64,000 bases of DNA. Origin: an uncultured Lachnospiraceae bacterium (GTDB lineage Bacteria > Bacillota > Clostridia > Lachnospirales > Lachnospiraceae). Location: assembly GCA_900320025.1 (NCBI GenBank), contig ONQW01000002.1:1-64000 (forward strand), in the 5' to 3' direction. The notes beneath the pieces are model-generated. The model ran no database searches. It worked only from the letters and a program-made list of their open reading frames with translations, and was not told the origin of the DNA. Of the stretch, positions 16,119 through 25,403 are shown piece after piece (position 1 is the first letter of the stretch; the number at the start of each line of letters is the position of its first letter). Made by a program: the position numbers and the translations under genes.

Positions 16119-17126
16119 TCAATGAATCATCTGTGCCTGCACGCAGGTCAGCGCAACAACGCCGACGATATCCTGCCAGCTGCACCCTCTGGACAGATCA
16201 TTCACCGGCTTTGCAATTCCCTGAAGCATCGGCCCGTATGCGTCTGCCTTGGCCAGTCTCTGCACCAGCTTATAGCAGTTATTGCCGGCATCCAGATTCG
16301 GGAAAATCAGGACATTGGCCCGTCCTGCTACAGGGCTTCCCGGAGCCTTGCTCTTTGCCACCTCAGGGACAATCGCTGCATCCGCCTGCAGCTCACCGTC
16401 CACAAGGAGATTCGGATACTGTTCGTGAGCAATCTTGGTCGCATTGACTACCTTATCCACCAGCGGATGCTTCGCCGACCCCTTCGTAGAATGAGAAAGC
16501 ATTGCCACAATCGGCTTTGCGCCGACCAGCTCCTGAAAACTCTCGGCAGAACTGTTGGCAATTGCCGCAAGCTGCTCCGAATCCGGGTCCTGGTTCAGAC
16601 CGGCATCTGCAAAGATAAAGGTGCCATGCTCTCCATATTCGCAGTTCGGCACGTCCAGAATAAAGAAACCGGAAACCAGCTTGCAGCCAGGCGCGGTCCT
16701 CAGGATCTGCAGTGCCGGGCGGAGCGTGTCAGCTGTCGCATGGCAGGCGCCGGCGACCATACCGTCCGCATCATTGTTTTTGACCATAACAACGCCAAAG
16801 GTCAGATAATCCGAAAGGAGTGTCTCGCGTGCCTTTTCCGGTGTCATTCCCTTGGCCTTCCGCGTCTCATAAAGAAGATTGACATACTCATCCAGCTTCG
16901 GCGTGGTCTGTGGATTAATGACCCTGACGCGATCCAGATAATCCAGATCCAACCATCTCGCGCCGTCGAGGATCTTCTCCTGGTCGCCGACAAGGATCAG
17001 ATCAGCGATGCCATCCCGGATGATTTCGTTCGCTGCCTGCAGAGTCCGCTTGTCGTTGGTCTCCGGCAGCACAATTGTCTTCCGGTCCCTTTTCGCTTTT
17101 TCCTTGATTCCATCAATAAATGCCAT
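16119..17126 (-). CDS. pta: Phosphate acetyltransferase
   Basis: Interconverts acetyl-CoA and acetyl phosphate, the first step of acetate formation with ATP gain. The 335-residue short form has KTIVLPETNDKRTL at the start, GMVAGACHATADTLRPAL, NSSAESFQELVGAKPIVAMLSHSTKGSAKH, and LDGELQ-type and VLIFPNLDAGNNCYKL motifs. The partner acetate kinase gene, commonly next, is not here. A good promoter lies upstream and the leader contains a CCGGGC/GCCCGG hairpin before the ribosome binding site AGGGGAG. Confidence 0.97.
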   Translation of the reverse strand: MAFIDGIKEKAKRDRKTIVLPETNDKRTLQAANEIIRDGIADLILVGDQEKILDGARWLDLDYLDRVRVINPQTTPKLDEYVNLLYETRKAKGMTPEKARETLLSDYLTFGVVMVKNNDADGMVAGACHATADTLRPALQILRTAPGCKLVSGFFILDVPNCEYGEHGTFIFADAGLNQDPDSEQLAAIANSSAESFQELVGAKPIVAMLSHSTKGSAKHPLVDKVVNATKIAHEQYPNLLVDGELQADAAIVPEVAKSKAPGSPVAGRANVLIFPNLDAGNNCYKLVQRLAKADAYGPMLQGIAKPVNDLSRGCSWQDIVGVVALTCVQAQMIH

Positions 17127-17183
17127 GATGCTCCCCTTTTCTTATATAATTCCGGGCTGATGTGCCCGGTTGAGTTCAAATTC

Positions 17184-17212
17184 ATTATAGGGAAAACAGC
17201 AATTGTATACAA
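17184..17212 (-). promoter_or_regulatory. Promoter for pta
   Basis: Minus strand TTGTAT (17207-17212), 17 bases, TATAAT (17184-17189). About 60 bases before the pta ATG. Confidence 0.75.
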
Positions 17213-17295
17213 GAAAAAAGCCGCGTAAAAACGTACTAAATCAGGTACATCCTGACAAAAAATTAACACTCCGCAGCCGCATAAATCCATCCATA

Positions 17296-17331
17296 AATCC
17301 ATTCGAATGAATGTATTTATGCGAATGGATT
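17296..17331 (-). repeat. Inverted repeat just after the DUF815 gene
   Basis: AATCCATTCG (17296-17305) and CGAATGGATT (17322-17331), a perfect 10-bp stem with a 16-base loop, eight bases after the stop. The following bases lack a clean T-run, so its role as a terminator is uncertain. Confidence 0.5.
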
Positions 17332-17339
17332 CACGCCAT

Positions 17340-18686
17340 TCAGGTCAGTCCTTCAGGAGCCTCTCCGCCATCCGGCATTTGCCCCAGCAGATACGTGATG
17401 AACTGCTGGGCAGTCCGTCCGGAATATCCGCCGTGATGAAGCTCCCAGCGATTTGCCTCCGCCCGAAGTGCCTCGCCGGAGAGCGTGATCTGTGGATACC
17501 TGGATGCCAGTTGCTCCACAATGTCCATATATTCCTTTGGTGTCGGGCGGAAGAAGCCGATGGTCACGCCAAACCGATCTGCCAGAGAAAGTTTTTCCTG
17601 CACCGTGTCGGACCGGTGCAGATCCTCATCCTGATCGCTTCGGTCATTCCATGTCTCCCGAATCAGGTGTCTGCGGTTGCTTGTGGCATAGATCAGCACA
17701 TTCTCCGGCCTTGGTTCCAATCCGCCTTCAATCACAGCCTTCAGATACTTGTACTCCACCTCGAATTCTTCGAAAGAGAGGTCGTCCATGTATATGATAA
17801 AGCGGTAATTGCGGTTTTTGACCTCCGAGATGATTCTGGCCAGATACTCAAATTCATGCTTGTATATCTCGATCATCCGGAGTCCGCATCCATAGTATTG
17901 ATTCAGAATTGCCTTGATGCTTGTGGACTTTCCGGTTCCGGCATCTCCGTACAGCAGAACATTATTGGCCTTTCTTCCAGCCACAAAGGCCTCTGTATTC
18001 CTCACCAGCTTTTGTTTCTGCAGCTCGTAGCCGACCAGGTCATCCAATACCGTATCGCTCGTGGCTGTAATCGGTTCGAGCAGATCCGGGCTGTCCGGGT
18101 TGACGCGGAACGCCTTGTTCAGGCCGAATTTGCCGACACCGTACCTGCGATAGAAATCCGTCACAACCTGATAGACTGCTTCCGTGGAGACGGACTGTTC
18201 AATAGCGCGGCTGAGTTCCTTGACCTTATCACTGACGCTCTTATTGTAAATCCGTTCTCTTTTCGGCACTGCTGTGTAATGTTCAATAATAGAAAAGCAG
18301 GAAATTCCGAGTTCCTTTTCCATCTCTGAAAAGTCATAGTCAAACAGCTGTCTGAAAATATTCAGATCATTCATGGCAAACTGGTTGACAGAGCCCTCAT
18401 TTGCCCCAACCTTCTCCGAGACCAGAGTAAATGGTGTTTCTGTCATGGCAAGCAGGTATGCCAGGTAATTGTGCCACAGGTTCTCATCAAATCCATATCT
18501 TGTCGCCATATCCAGCAGATGATTGATCTGTGTCAGGATCTCGGTGATCAGAGCTTCCTTTTCATATTCTCCCGTGTGAAAGCGCCGACATATATCAGAA
18601 AGCCGGAAGAGGATGCTGTCGTCTCCGGTTCCTGCATCATCTTTGATGCATCGATAAATGATCAGTTTAGAAGTCAGACGGTACAT
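17340..18686 (-). CDS. DUF815-family AAA-type ATPase
   Basis: 448 residues. The C-terminal half has a P-loop GDAGTGKST (246-254), a Walker B-like [14 protein letters not shown], a sensor [10 protein letters not shown] and an arginine-rich region, all characteristic of the DUF815 group of P-loop ATPases. The N-terminal half is helical and specific to this group. Its cellular role is not established. The ATG has GGAGG seven bases upstream, directly after a copy of the intercistronic hairpin repeat. An extended -10 (TGGTATACT) lies near 18838, so it may be transcribed independently of the coiled-coil gene upstream. Confidence 0.85.
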   Translation of the reverse strand: MYRLTSKLIIYRCIKDDAGTGDDSILFRLSDICRRFHTGEYEKEALITEILTQINHLLDMATRYGFDENLWHNYLAYLLAMTETPFTLVSEKVGANEGSVNQFAMNDLNIFRQLFDYDFSEMEKELGISCFSIIEHYTAVPKRERIYNKSVSDKVKELSRAIEQSVSTEAVYQVVTDFYRRYGVGKFGLNKAFRVNPDSPDLLEPITATSDTVLDDLVGYELQKQKLVRNTEAFVAGRKANNVLLYGDAGTGKSTSIKAILNQYYGCGLRMIEIYKHEFEYLARIISEVKNRNYRFIIYMDDLSFEEFEVEYKYLKAVIEGGLEPRPENVLIYATSNRRHLIRETWNDRSDQDEDLHRSDTVQEKLSLADRFGVTIGFFRPTPKEYMDIVEQLASRYPQITLSGEALRAEANRWELHHGGYSGRTAQQFITYLLGQMPDGGEAPEGLT

Positions 18687-18710
18687 ACTGATACCTCCAT
18701 ATTCTCTTTC

Positions 18711-18768
18711 GCGGCGCCTGCGGGAGAAATATCAGAAAGAACTTTCCCGCTTCAGGACTTTGATGTCA
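18711..18768 (-). repeat. Intercistronic hairpin repeat (before the DUF815 gene)
   Basis: Minus strand shows a weak GAC/GTC stem, then CGGGAAAG...TTTCTCCCG, then CAGGCGCCGCG, aligning with hairpins 2-4 of the full copies at 30919 and 54052. It ends close to the GGAGG of the next gene. Confidence 0.65.
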
Positions 18769-18938
18769 ACGGTGCCAATGATCGAAACCGGGTGATAGCG
18801 CCAGATTCATACTAATATTACATTTCACACCGCCAAGTATACCATGATAAATGCATCAATTGGCACCAGCCTCTCTGCCTTCTGCACAAGCAGATCATCC
18901 AGATATGTCATCCGCATATGGCATCAGCCATGTCACTA

Positions 18939-20531
18939 TCACCTGTCGTTGCGGGAGAGGAGATCACTGACATTGCCCTGCTCGAGATATCCTTTCGCTT
19001 TTCCGGAATCTTCCGAAAGCCGGCCGTCTGAAAAATCATTTTTCGGAGCAGGTTCCTTCCTTTCCATTCCTGTCTTCTCCGCCGTCCTCTGATCAGCCCC
19101 GGTCTGCTCCTCCTCCAGGGTTCCCTCATTGTCATCAGACAGGCTTGAAGTTCCCGATGGTATGGATAATATCCCATCCCGAATCTCTTCAAATGTTGCA
19201 CTGTCATCCAGAACAACCTGTTTCTCACGCAATGCTGCAATCAGCATTTTTCTGCTGTCGCTCTCCACGAGTAGAACAGATTCCATGCCACGCTCCATTT
19301 TACCGACCAGGTCTGCCAATTGAGTAATCCGGTCAGTCAATTGATCCCACTCATCATTTCTGCCCGCTTCTGTTTCCTGATAAGTCTGAACTGCTGCTAA
19401 AATGACATCTGCCTGCTCCGCTGTGTGATTGGATTTTTCCAGAATCTGTTCAAGATATTTTGCATGCTCTGTTTGATCTGATCTGTACGTTTCCTCGAGT
19501 TCTTCTTCCATCTGTGTCAGGCTGGCCAGATATTCTTCCAACGCAGAAAAAGATTCATCCTGAGACGCGATGATCTCCCGGGTGCCATCCTGAAGCACAT
19601 CCGCAAGCTGTTCCTGTTCCCGCCCGATCAGGGCGCTGATCTCCCTCTGATGCGTATCCACGGAATTGGTAATCGCCGCTCCTGTACTGCTGAGCAGTGC
19701 TGTCAGATTCTGATACTGTGCCCCCTCCTTAACCTCAAATTCCTCAATCATGCCGCCGAGCGACGCTTTGAATCCGGCCAGCGCCTGATTCAGGGCTTCA
19801 TAATCCCGCCGATAATTCTGATATCGACTATTGAGGCTTTCACGCATGGCGCTCAGACTGCTGTCCAGCTCTTTCACCTGGTTCTGGCTTCCCCCTGCAT
19901 AATCCTTCCGTTCCGCAGAAGCCGTCCGCTGTGCCTCCTGAAGCTCCGCTTCGAGCGCAGCCGACGATTCTTTTGCCTGATTTGTTTTCTGAATCAAATC
20001 TCGGATCTGCGTATTCAGGCGGTCCACTGCTCCGGACAGCTCTGTGCGTGCCTCGTAATCGATCTCCCCGCTCACCGGTGCAGCCTGCTCTGCGCTGACT
20101 CCCCTGCCGCTCCCGGCTGACATCTCCGAAGTATCCAGGCCGGATACTTCCTCATAGGCGTCAATCTGGCTCTGTATTTCCTCAAGACTCCGGCTGATTT
20201 CCTCATAATGCTTCTCTGAATTTTGAACCATCTGCTGTGTCTCTCTCAGAAGCTTATCCTGCTCCTCCAGCGTATCGTTCACATCATCAATCCGGTCTGT
20301 GATTCTTCCTCCCAGATTCAAGTTTGCCTCTGCCGCCGCGCTCTCCCCAGCGCCGGTTGTCCTGAATACTGCCCAGCATCCAATCCCGACAGACACGGCA
20401 GCGATACAGCATAGAATAACTGCAGTCAGCCTTCTCCCGTTTCCGTTGCTGACAAGACTCATGTCATTTTCGCATCCCGTGTTTTCTGCCGTATTCCAAT
20501 TTCCATGCCCATGCTCCGGCGTATAATCCAT
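18939..20531 (-). CDS. Coiled-coil single-pass membrane protein of unknown function
   Basis: About 530 residues. A short cytoplasmic head (YTPEHGHGNWNTAENTG), one membrane segment (about 36-57, LTAVILCCIAAVSVGIGCW), then a very long Glu/Gln/Leu-rich coiled coil to about residue 480 and a charged, disordered tail. I recognise no catalytic motif or named domain; a methyl-accepting signalling hairpin is not apparent. It lies between sbcC and the DUF815 ATPase with its own promoter at 20842-20870. The start follows AGGAGG; two ATGs are adjacent (20534, 20531). The 252 bases between this gene and the next hold an extended -10 and part of the hairpin repeat, but no gene. Confidence 0.75.
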   Translation of the reverse strand: MDYTPEHGHGNWNTAENTGCENDMSLVSNGNGRRLTAVILCCIAAVSVGIGCWAVFRTTGAGESAAAEANLNLGGRITDRIDDVNDTLEEQDKLLRETQQMVQNSEKHYEEISRSLEEIQSQIDAYEEVSGLDTSEMSAGSGRGVSAEQAAPVSGEIDYEARTELSGAVDRLNTQIRDLIQKTNQAKESSAALEAELQEAQRTASAERKDYAGGSQNQVKELDSSLSAMRESLNSRYQNYRRDYEALNQALAGFKASLGGMIEEFEVKEGAQYQNLTALLSSTGAAITNSVDTHQREISALIGREQEQLADVLQDGTREIIASQDESFSALEEYLASLTQMEEELEETYRSDQTEHAKYLEQILEKSNHTAEQADVILAAVQTYQETEAGRNDEWDQLTDRITQLADLVGKMERGMESVLLVESDSRKMLIAALREKQVVLDDSATFEEIRDGILSIPSGTSSLSDDNEGTLEEEQTGADQRTAEKTGMERKEPAPKNDFSDGRLSEDSGKAKGYLEQGNVSDLLSRNDR

Positions 20532-20841
20532 CATCCCCGCCTCCTTTTCCGCGCAGAAAGAAAACAGGACCGGCCAGTCTGAAAGGCGTGGCCATTCCTC
20601 TCCTCCTGATGCGGATTGTCTGTGCGCTGACCCGGGTTCGGCCTTAGAATCCCCTCCCGCACATCGCTTTCTGTTTATGCTGCGTTATGATCTGTGATAT
20701 TTCAGTCTGATCGGAAGACTGTGGCAGAAGAACTCTGTCATAAAGAAAAAATATAAATGAGAAACTTTCTGTTGATAGAAGATTCCGATCTTCTGGCGGT
20801 AACTCCGGACTTCCGGACGTCCGGCATTCCGACATGCCTTG

Positions 20842-20870
20842 ATTATAAAAAGAACGCCGCCCCGGGGCAA
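20842..20870 (-). promoter_or_regulatory. Promoter for the coiled-coil membrane protein
   Basis: Minus strand TTGCCC (20865-20870), 17 bases, TATAAT (20842-20847), about 300 bases before the gene. It overlaps the sbcC terminator: the -35 is inside the 3' arm and the -10 touches the T-run. The long leader (20535-20840) shows a GGACGTCCGGAAGTCCGG segment but no open frame with a ribosome binding site. Confidence 0.65.
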
Positions 20871-20897
20871 GGAAAACCATTCCTTTCCCCGGAGCGG
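20846..20897 (-). terminator. Intrinsic terminator after sbcC
   Basis: Minus strand CCGCTCCGGGG pairs with CCCCGGGGCGG (11 pairs, one T-G), with an inner GGAA/TTCC stem, followed by CGTTCTTTTT. It lies about 100 bases after sbcC. Confidence 0.8.
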
Positions 20898-20999
20898 GTT
20901 TTGACATGATGAAATCACGTGTTCATCGCGTTTTTCCAATGCTTCGTACTGATGAGTCATCGAATTTTCAGCATAATTACCAAGGCCCTTCCCTCGCGT

Positions 21000-23900
21000 T
21001 CAGCTGATCTCCCAGTGGACATGACTTCCTTTCTCATCCTTGGTGACCACAAGCTGATCCTCGATCTGCTGTTTCAGTTCAGATACATGTGAAATTATGC
21101 CGATCATCCGGTGCTCGCCGGACATATGCTGTAAAATGCGGACAGCCTCATTTCTCGCATGATCATCCAGAGATCCGAATCCTTCATCGATGAACATCAC
21201 ATCCGGGTGAATCGATGAGACGCTGCTCTGTATCTGGTCCGACATGCCCAGTGCAAGGGAGAGTGCAGCCATAAAGGATTCGCCTCCTGAAAGCGTTCTG
21301 ATCTCTCTCGTCTTTCCCGTGACATAGGAATATACGATGAGGTCAAGTCCTCTGTTCCGGCCCTCCCCGGCCTGTGACAGTTCGGACATCCGGAGAGCGA
21401 ACTGTCCGCCGGACATCTCGAAGAATCTGGTATTGGCTGAACGGAGAATCCGTTCCAGATAATACCGCTGAACATAGGTCTCGATATCCATGCGCGAGCC
21501 TGAAATTTTACCTGCAAGAAGACCATAAAGTGTGTCCAGCTTCTGATACTCCCTGTTCTTCTTTTCTCTGGTCTCCCATCTTTTCCTGACCCTCGTGAGT
21601 ACCTGCTGGTCAGCTGTCCAGGCCGCACTGAGGTTTGTACGCTTCTCCTGTACCTTTTCCCACCTGGCCGAGGCTTCCCCGGAAGCGCTGCGGAGCGCTT
21701 CCAGATCCGGGCATTCAATACCGCTGACAGCCTGCTCTGCGGCGCGAAGGCTGCCTTCCGCGGCTGCCAGAGACCGCTCATATGCCGACACCTGGCTGCG
21801 GAGTCTGTCTGCATCCTGCGGCGTGTGACACGAGACAAGTTTCTGCCATTCTGCCTCCGTCATTTGATGCTGTACCAGCGATGCTTCATATTCTCTTCTC
21901 CTGCTGTTACACACTTCCTCCTGCTCTGGTTCCTGCAGACTGTTCCGCTCAAGAAGTGATCTGGTCTTCTCCAGCTCTGTCAGCGCGGCCGTTTTGGCAA
22001 GATCTGCGTCCCGCCAGGCAGCTTCTGCACCCTTCGCCGCCTTCTCCGCCTGCTGTCTGGTCCTGATCGCTGACTCCTCGGACTCAAACACCGCCTGCCC
22101 ATTCCATGTGTCCAGCGCAGACCTGATGTGTGTAAGCTCCAGGCTGCCCTGCTGTCTCTCCTCTGCCGCAGCAGCTTCCTCTTCCCGCAGCTTCTGTAAT
22201 GTGTCATCCGCTCCGGCCAGCGCGTCCCGCAGAGAGATCAGCCGCCTCATCTCCTTTTCTTTACTTTCAGCGCATATCTGAAGTGTTTTCTGCCTGCCCC
22301 GCAGAGCCTTCTCTATCTTTTTCACCATCTCTCTGCGGGAAATGGAAGTATCGGGATGTTCCTTCCACCCGGCGGACTCATTCTGCTGCCGGAGATGCTC
22401 TGCCAAAGTAGACATCACAGCATTCGCATTCCGCTCCTTCTCCGTCAGCAAATCCATCGCCGCGCGGCAGTCCGAAGCGGCCCTTTCCTGCTCCCCGGCA
22501 AGCCGGTCCGCTTCTTTCTGCAGTGCATCCAGTTCTTCCCTTGAGACAGGTTCCTGCCCGTCAGGCAGCCGGCAGGGCGATGGATGCTCCCTTGAGCCGC
22601 AGACCGGACAGGGTTCCCCCTCCTTCAGCTCCATCGCAAGAACACCCGCCTGTCCCGCGAGGAACATGTGTCTCTCCGCATCATAGCGGGAACGGGCATC
22701 CCCGTAGGCATGCTCCGTGCTCCGATATGCCGACGCCGCCTGTTCCGCCCGCTCCTTCTGCCCGGCGGCCTCTGCATCAGCGCTTATCGCCTGCTTTGTC
22801 TCCTCCAGCAGCCCGCTGATGTCCTGCAATGCTGCGCGGTGAGAAATATATTCCGCATCCGCCCCCTGAAGAGAAGCTTCCTCTCTGCGCCAGGCTGCAG
22901 TCCTTTTTTCAAATTCCTCCCGCCTCCTGGCGGCTTCCGCCAGCCGGCCTGCCGCCTCCTGCTCTTTCTTTCCAGCCGCCTCCTCTTTTTTACGCAGTTC
23001 TTTGATTTGGCTGAAGATGCGGAGTGCCTGCTCTGTCTGCTGCTTCACCTGCGTCAGCTTTGCCGAAGCTTTCTCCCGCTCCGACGCCGCGCTCAGTGCT
23101 TTCTCTTCCGCCTCCCGGGAAAGCAGTGTCAGCTCCGGGACCGCTTTTTCAAGGCGCGTTCTCTCCTCCCGGAGTGCCTCCAGCGTTTTCTTGGCATCCT
23201 CAAGCCGCAGATACACATTCCGCACCTCGAAGGCCTTCTGCACGGCATCTGCGGTGCGGGTATCTTCCTCTGCCTGATTCTTTTTGTCTGCAAGCGCTCC
23301 ATACGTCTCTCTCGCCCGCTGAAGCGTCTCATACCGTGCGTGCACTTCTGTGCCGCGCACAAGGGCATCTCTGGCCTGCTCCGCCTGCACACGGTCGCGT
23401 TCTTCCTCCTCACGCAGCTGCGCGGCTGTTTTCCCCAGCCACGATGTCAGGTCCGCAAGTTCCTCCAGAAATTCTTCCACGTCATTCGCAGCAGGCCGCG
23501 CCGCGGCAGAGAGGTCTGTGATCCGCAGTGTCAGCTCCTTTGCTCTTTCATAGTCATCCGGAATGACAGCATGCCCTGTTTCTGCCCGGAGTGCCGCATA
23601 CAGAGTATCCAGCTCCGCCTGGACTGTCCTTCTCCTTCCGGCCAGCTCTTCGACAACTTCCTGATAAATCTGCGTCTGAAACAGTTTCCGGAAGATCACT
23701 TTCTTCTCGTCGGATTTTGCCCGCAGCAGTTCCATGAACTCACCCTGCGCAATCATGCCGACCTGCATGAACTGGTCCTTGGTAAGGCCGACAATCTGCA
23801 TCAGTTTCTCATTCGTCTCTTTTGGCGGATAGACGGAACCATCCGGCATCGTGAGCGACACCTGTCCGCTCACCTCCAGAAACCCGCTCCCCTTCTTTTT

Positions 23901-24218
23901 GGCGCGGATATGCCTCGGCACGCGGTTGACCGTATACTGCTCTTCCCTGCCGCCTGCCATTTCCATGAACGTGAATTCCACGAACGGCTCCTGGTTCACA
24001 TCGCAGAACTGGCTCTGCAGCTCCTCCCCGCTCCTGCTGTCAAACTTTGACCCCGTCTCCCCGTAGAGGGCGAAAACCATTGCATCGAAGATGGTCGACT
24101 TTCCCGACCCGGTGTCGCCGGTGATAAGAAATAAATCCTGATTCGGTTTTGTGAAGTCGATCACCGTCCGCTCCCCATAGGAGCCAAATGCCTGAAGGGT
24201 AAGAAAAAGAGGCTTCAT
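21000..24218 (-). CDS. sbcC: Exonuclease subunit SbcC
   Basis: ATPase subunit of the SbcCD (Rad50/Mre11-type) nuclease that opens hairpins and processes broken DNA ends. 1072 residues: Walker A ITGDTGSGKSTIFDAM, long coiled-coil arms, a zinc hook GEPCPVCGSREHPSP near the middle, the signature LSGGESFMAALSLALGM and Walker B DVMFIDEGFGSLDDHA, and a final VSELKQQI. The ATG overlaps the sbcD stop by four bases. Complete and apparently functional. Confidence 0.97.
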   Translation of the reverse strand: MKPLFLTLQAFGSYGERTVIDFTKPNQDLFLITGDTGSGKSTIFDAMVFALYGETGSKFDSRSGEELQSQFCDVNQEPFVEFTFMEMAGGREEQYTVNRVPRHIRAKKKGSGFLEVSGQVSLTMPDGSVYPPKETNEKLMQIVGLTKDQFMQVGMIAQGEFMELLRAKSDEKKVIFRKLFQTQIYQEVVEELAGRRRTVQAELDTLYAALRAETGHAVIPDDYERAKELTLRITDLSAAARPAANDVEEFLEELADLTSWLGKTAAQLREEEERDRVQAEQARDALVRGTEVHARYETLQRARETYGALADKKNQAEEDTRTADAVQKAFEVRNVYLRLEDAKKTLEALREERTRLEKAVPELTLLSREAEEKALSAASEREKASAKLTQVKQQTEQALRIFSQIKELRKKEEAAGKKEQEAAGRLAEAARRREEFEKRTAAWRREEASLQGADAEYISHRAALQDISGLLEETKQAISADAEAAGQKERAEQAASAYRSTEHAYGDARSRYDAERHMFLAGQAGVLAMELKEGEPCPVCGSREHPSPCRLPDGQEPVSREELDALQKEADRLAGEQERAASDCRAAMDLLTEKERNANAVMSTLAEHLRQQNESAGWKEHPDTSISRREMVKKIEKALRGRQKTLQICAESKEKEMRRLISLRDALAGADDTLQKLREEEAAAAEERQQGSLELTHIRSALDTWNGQAVFESEESAIRTRQQAEKAAKGAEAAWRDADLAKTAALTELEKTRSLLERNSLQEPEQEEVCNSRRREYEASLVQHQMTEAEWQKLVSCHTPQDADRLRSQVSAYERSLAAAEGSLRAAEQAVSGIECPDLEALRSASGEASARWEKVQEKRTNLSAAWTADQQVLTRVRKRWETREKKNREYQKLDTLYGLLAGKISGSRMDIETYVQRYYLERILRSANTRFFEMSGGQFALRMSELSQAGEGRNRGLDLIVYSYVTGKTREIRTLSGGESFMAALSLALGMSDQIQSSVSSIHPDVMFIDEGFGSLDDHARNEAVRILQHMSGEHRMIGIISHVSELKQQIEDQLVVTKDEKGSHVHWEIS

Positions 24219-25384
24219 GACGACCTCCCTTCTCCGCGGGCAAGTATAGTATTGACGACATCTGCCAGAATGGTGCGCTCCTCCTCATCTGTCTCGCCGA
24301 GAAAAGACAAAATAAGATCATAGGGATCCTTTTTCTCTCCCTCCTCCGGCATGCCCTCTGTGCCGTAATCGGCCTGCCGCACATATTCCCGCCGGATCTC
24401 CAGAAGCCGCGGAAATGCCCGGCTGAGTTCATCCCGCAGATCAAGCGCGTCAAAATCAACCGGATCCGTCAGAATGACCGAGACATAATCTCCGCACGCC
24501 TGCGCCAGAACGTCTTCCCGCAGCCCGCGGATCACACGCACGGCGTGAAGCGGGATAAGCGGAATGACCTTTGTGTGAACCTGCCCCTTCTCTCCCATAT
24601 CCACTTCGATGATTCCTTTTGCCTGCCCAGCCTCACTGACAGAATAGGCCATCGGCGTCCCGCAGAAGCGATAGCGGTCACTGCCAACCCGCATTGGTTT
24701 ATGAATGTGGCCCAGTGCCGCATAATCAAACGGCGCCAGTACATCAGAGCGCACCGCGTCGATGTTCCCAACCGTGATAATCTCTGACTCAGCGCGCTCG
24801 ATCAAGGCGGCGTCCTGCCCCGCCGGCACATAAAACTGATGGCTCACCAGCACGTTCCGCTCGTCCTCCGGGATTTTCTCCCGTCCCAATAGTCTTCTCA
24901 GGGATTCATCATAGGACAGATTGTTCCCGTTCTCATCCACCCCGACAATCTGCTTCACCATCGAAGGCTTGACAAATGGCAGCAGCCAGAAATTCACCGG
25001 TCCATCCCCGTCGCGAAGCGTGACTCTTGCGATATGATCCTCCGGTCCCTGCGGCGGCATTCCGACCATATACACATTTTGCTTCTGCAGGAGCGACCGG
25101 AAGCAGTTCACTCTCGGCCCGCTGTCATGATTGCCGCTGATCAGCATGACGGCTGCATTGGGAACCGCCACGCAAAGTCCGGTGAGAAACCGGTCAAATA
25201 GCTCCACTGCCTCCGCTGACGGAACCGCCCGGTCATAAATATCCCCTGCGATCACGACTGCGTCCGGCTGCTCCTGCGCGGCAAAATTCGTGATTTCCCC
25301 AAGAATATACTCCTGGTCCTCCTGAAGATCCTGATTCAGAAGACGCAGTCCAATATGAAGATCCGATAAATGAAAAAATCTCAT
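24215..25384 (-). CDS. sbcD: Exonuclease subunit SbcD
   Basis: Mn2+-dependent nuclease subunit of SbcCD. Metallophosphoesterase motifs in order: HLSDLHIG, AGDIYDRAVPS, SGNHDSGPRV, VSHQFYV and ALGHIHKPM. 389 residues, usual length. Only 19 bases separate it from the DUF4349 gene, so it is probably co-transcribed with that lipoprotein gene from the promoter near 26700. Confidence 0.97.
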   Translation of the reverse strand: MRFFHLSDLHIGLRLLNQDLQEDQEYILGEITNFAAQEQPDAVVIAGDIYDRAVPSAEAVELFDRFLTGLCVAVPNAAVMLISGNHDSGPRVNCFRSLLQKQNVYMVGMPPQGPEDHIARVTLRDGDGPVNFWLLPFVKPSMVKQIVGVDENGNNLSYDESLRRLLGREKIPEDERNVLVSHQFYVPAGQDAALIERAESEIITVGNIDAVRSDVLAPFDYAALGHIHKPMRVGSDRYRFCGTPMAYSVSEAGQAKGIIEVDMGEKGQVHTKVIPLIPLHAVRVIRGLREDVLAQACGDYVSVILTDPVDFDALDLRDELSRAFPRLLEIRREYVRQADYGTEGMPEEGEKKDPYDLILSFLGETDEEERTILADVVNTILARGEGRSS

Positions 25385-25403
25385 TATGATTGGTGCCTCT
25401 GTC

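Noticed and set aside
16119..17228. Plus-strand frame of 368 codons opposite pta
   Set aside because: Shadow of an intact, strongly conserved gene.
20644..20960. Small frames in the leader of the coiled-coil gene, possibly a leader peptide
   Set aside because: The only ATG near the promoter has no ribosome binding site and would start at or before the transcription start.
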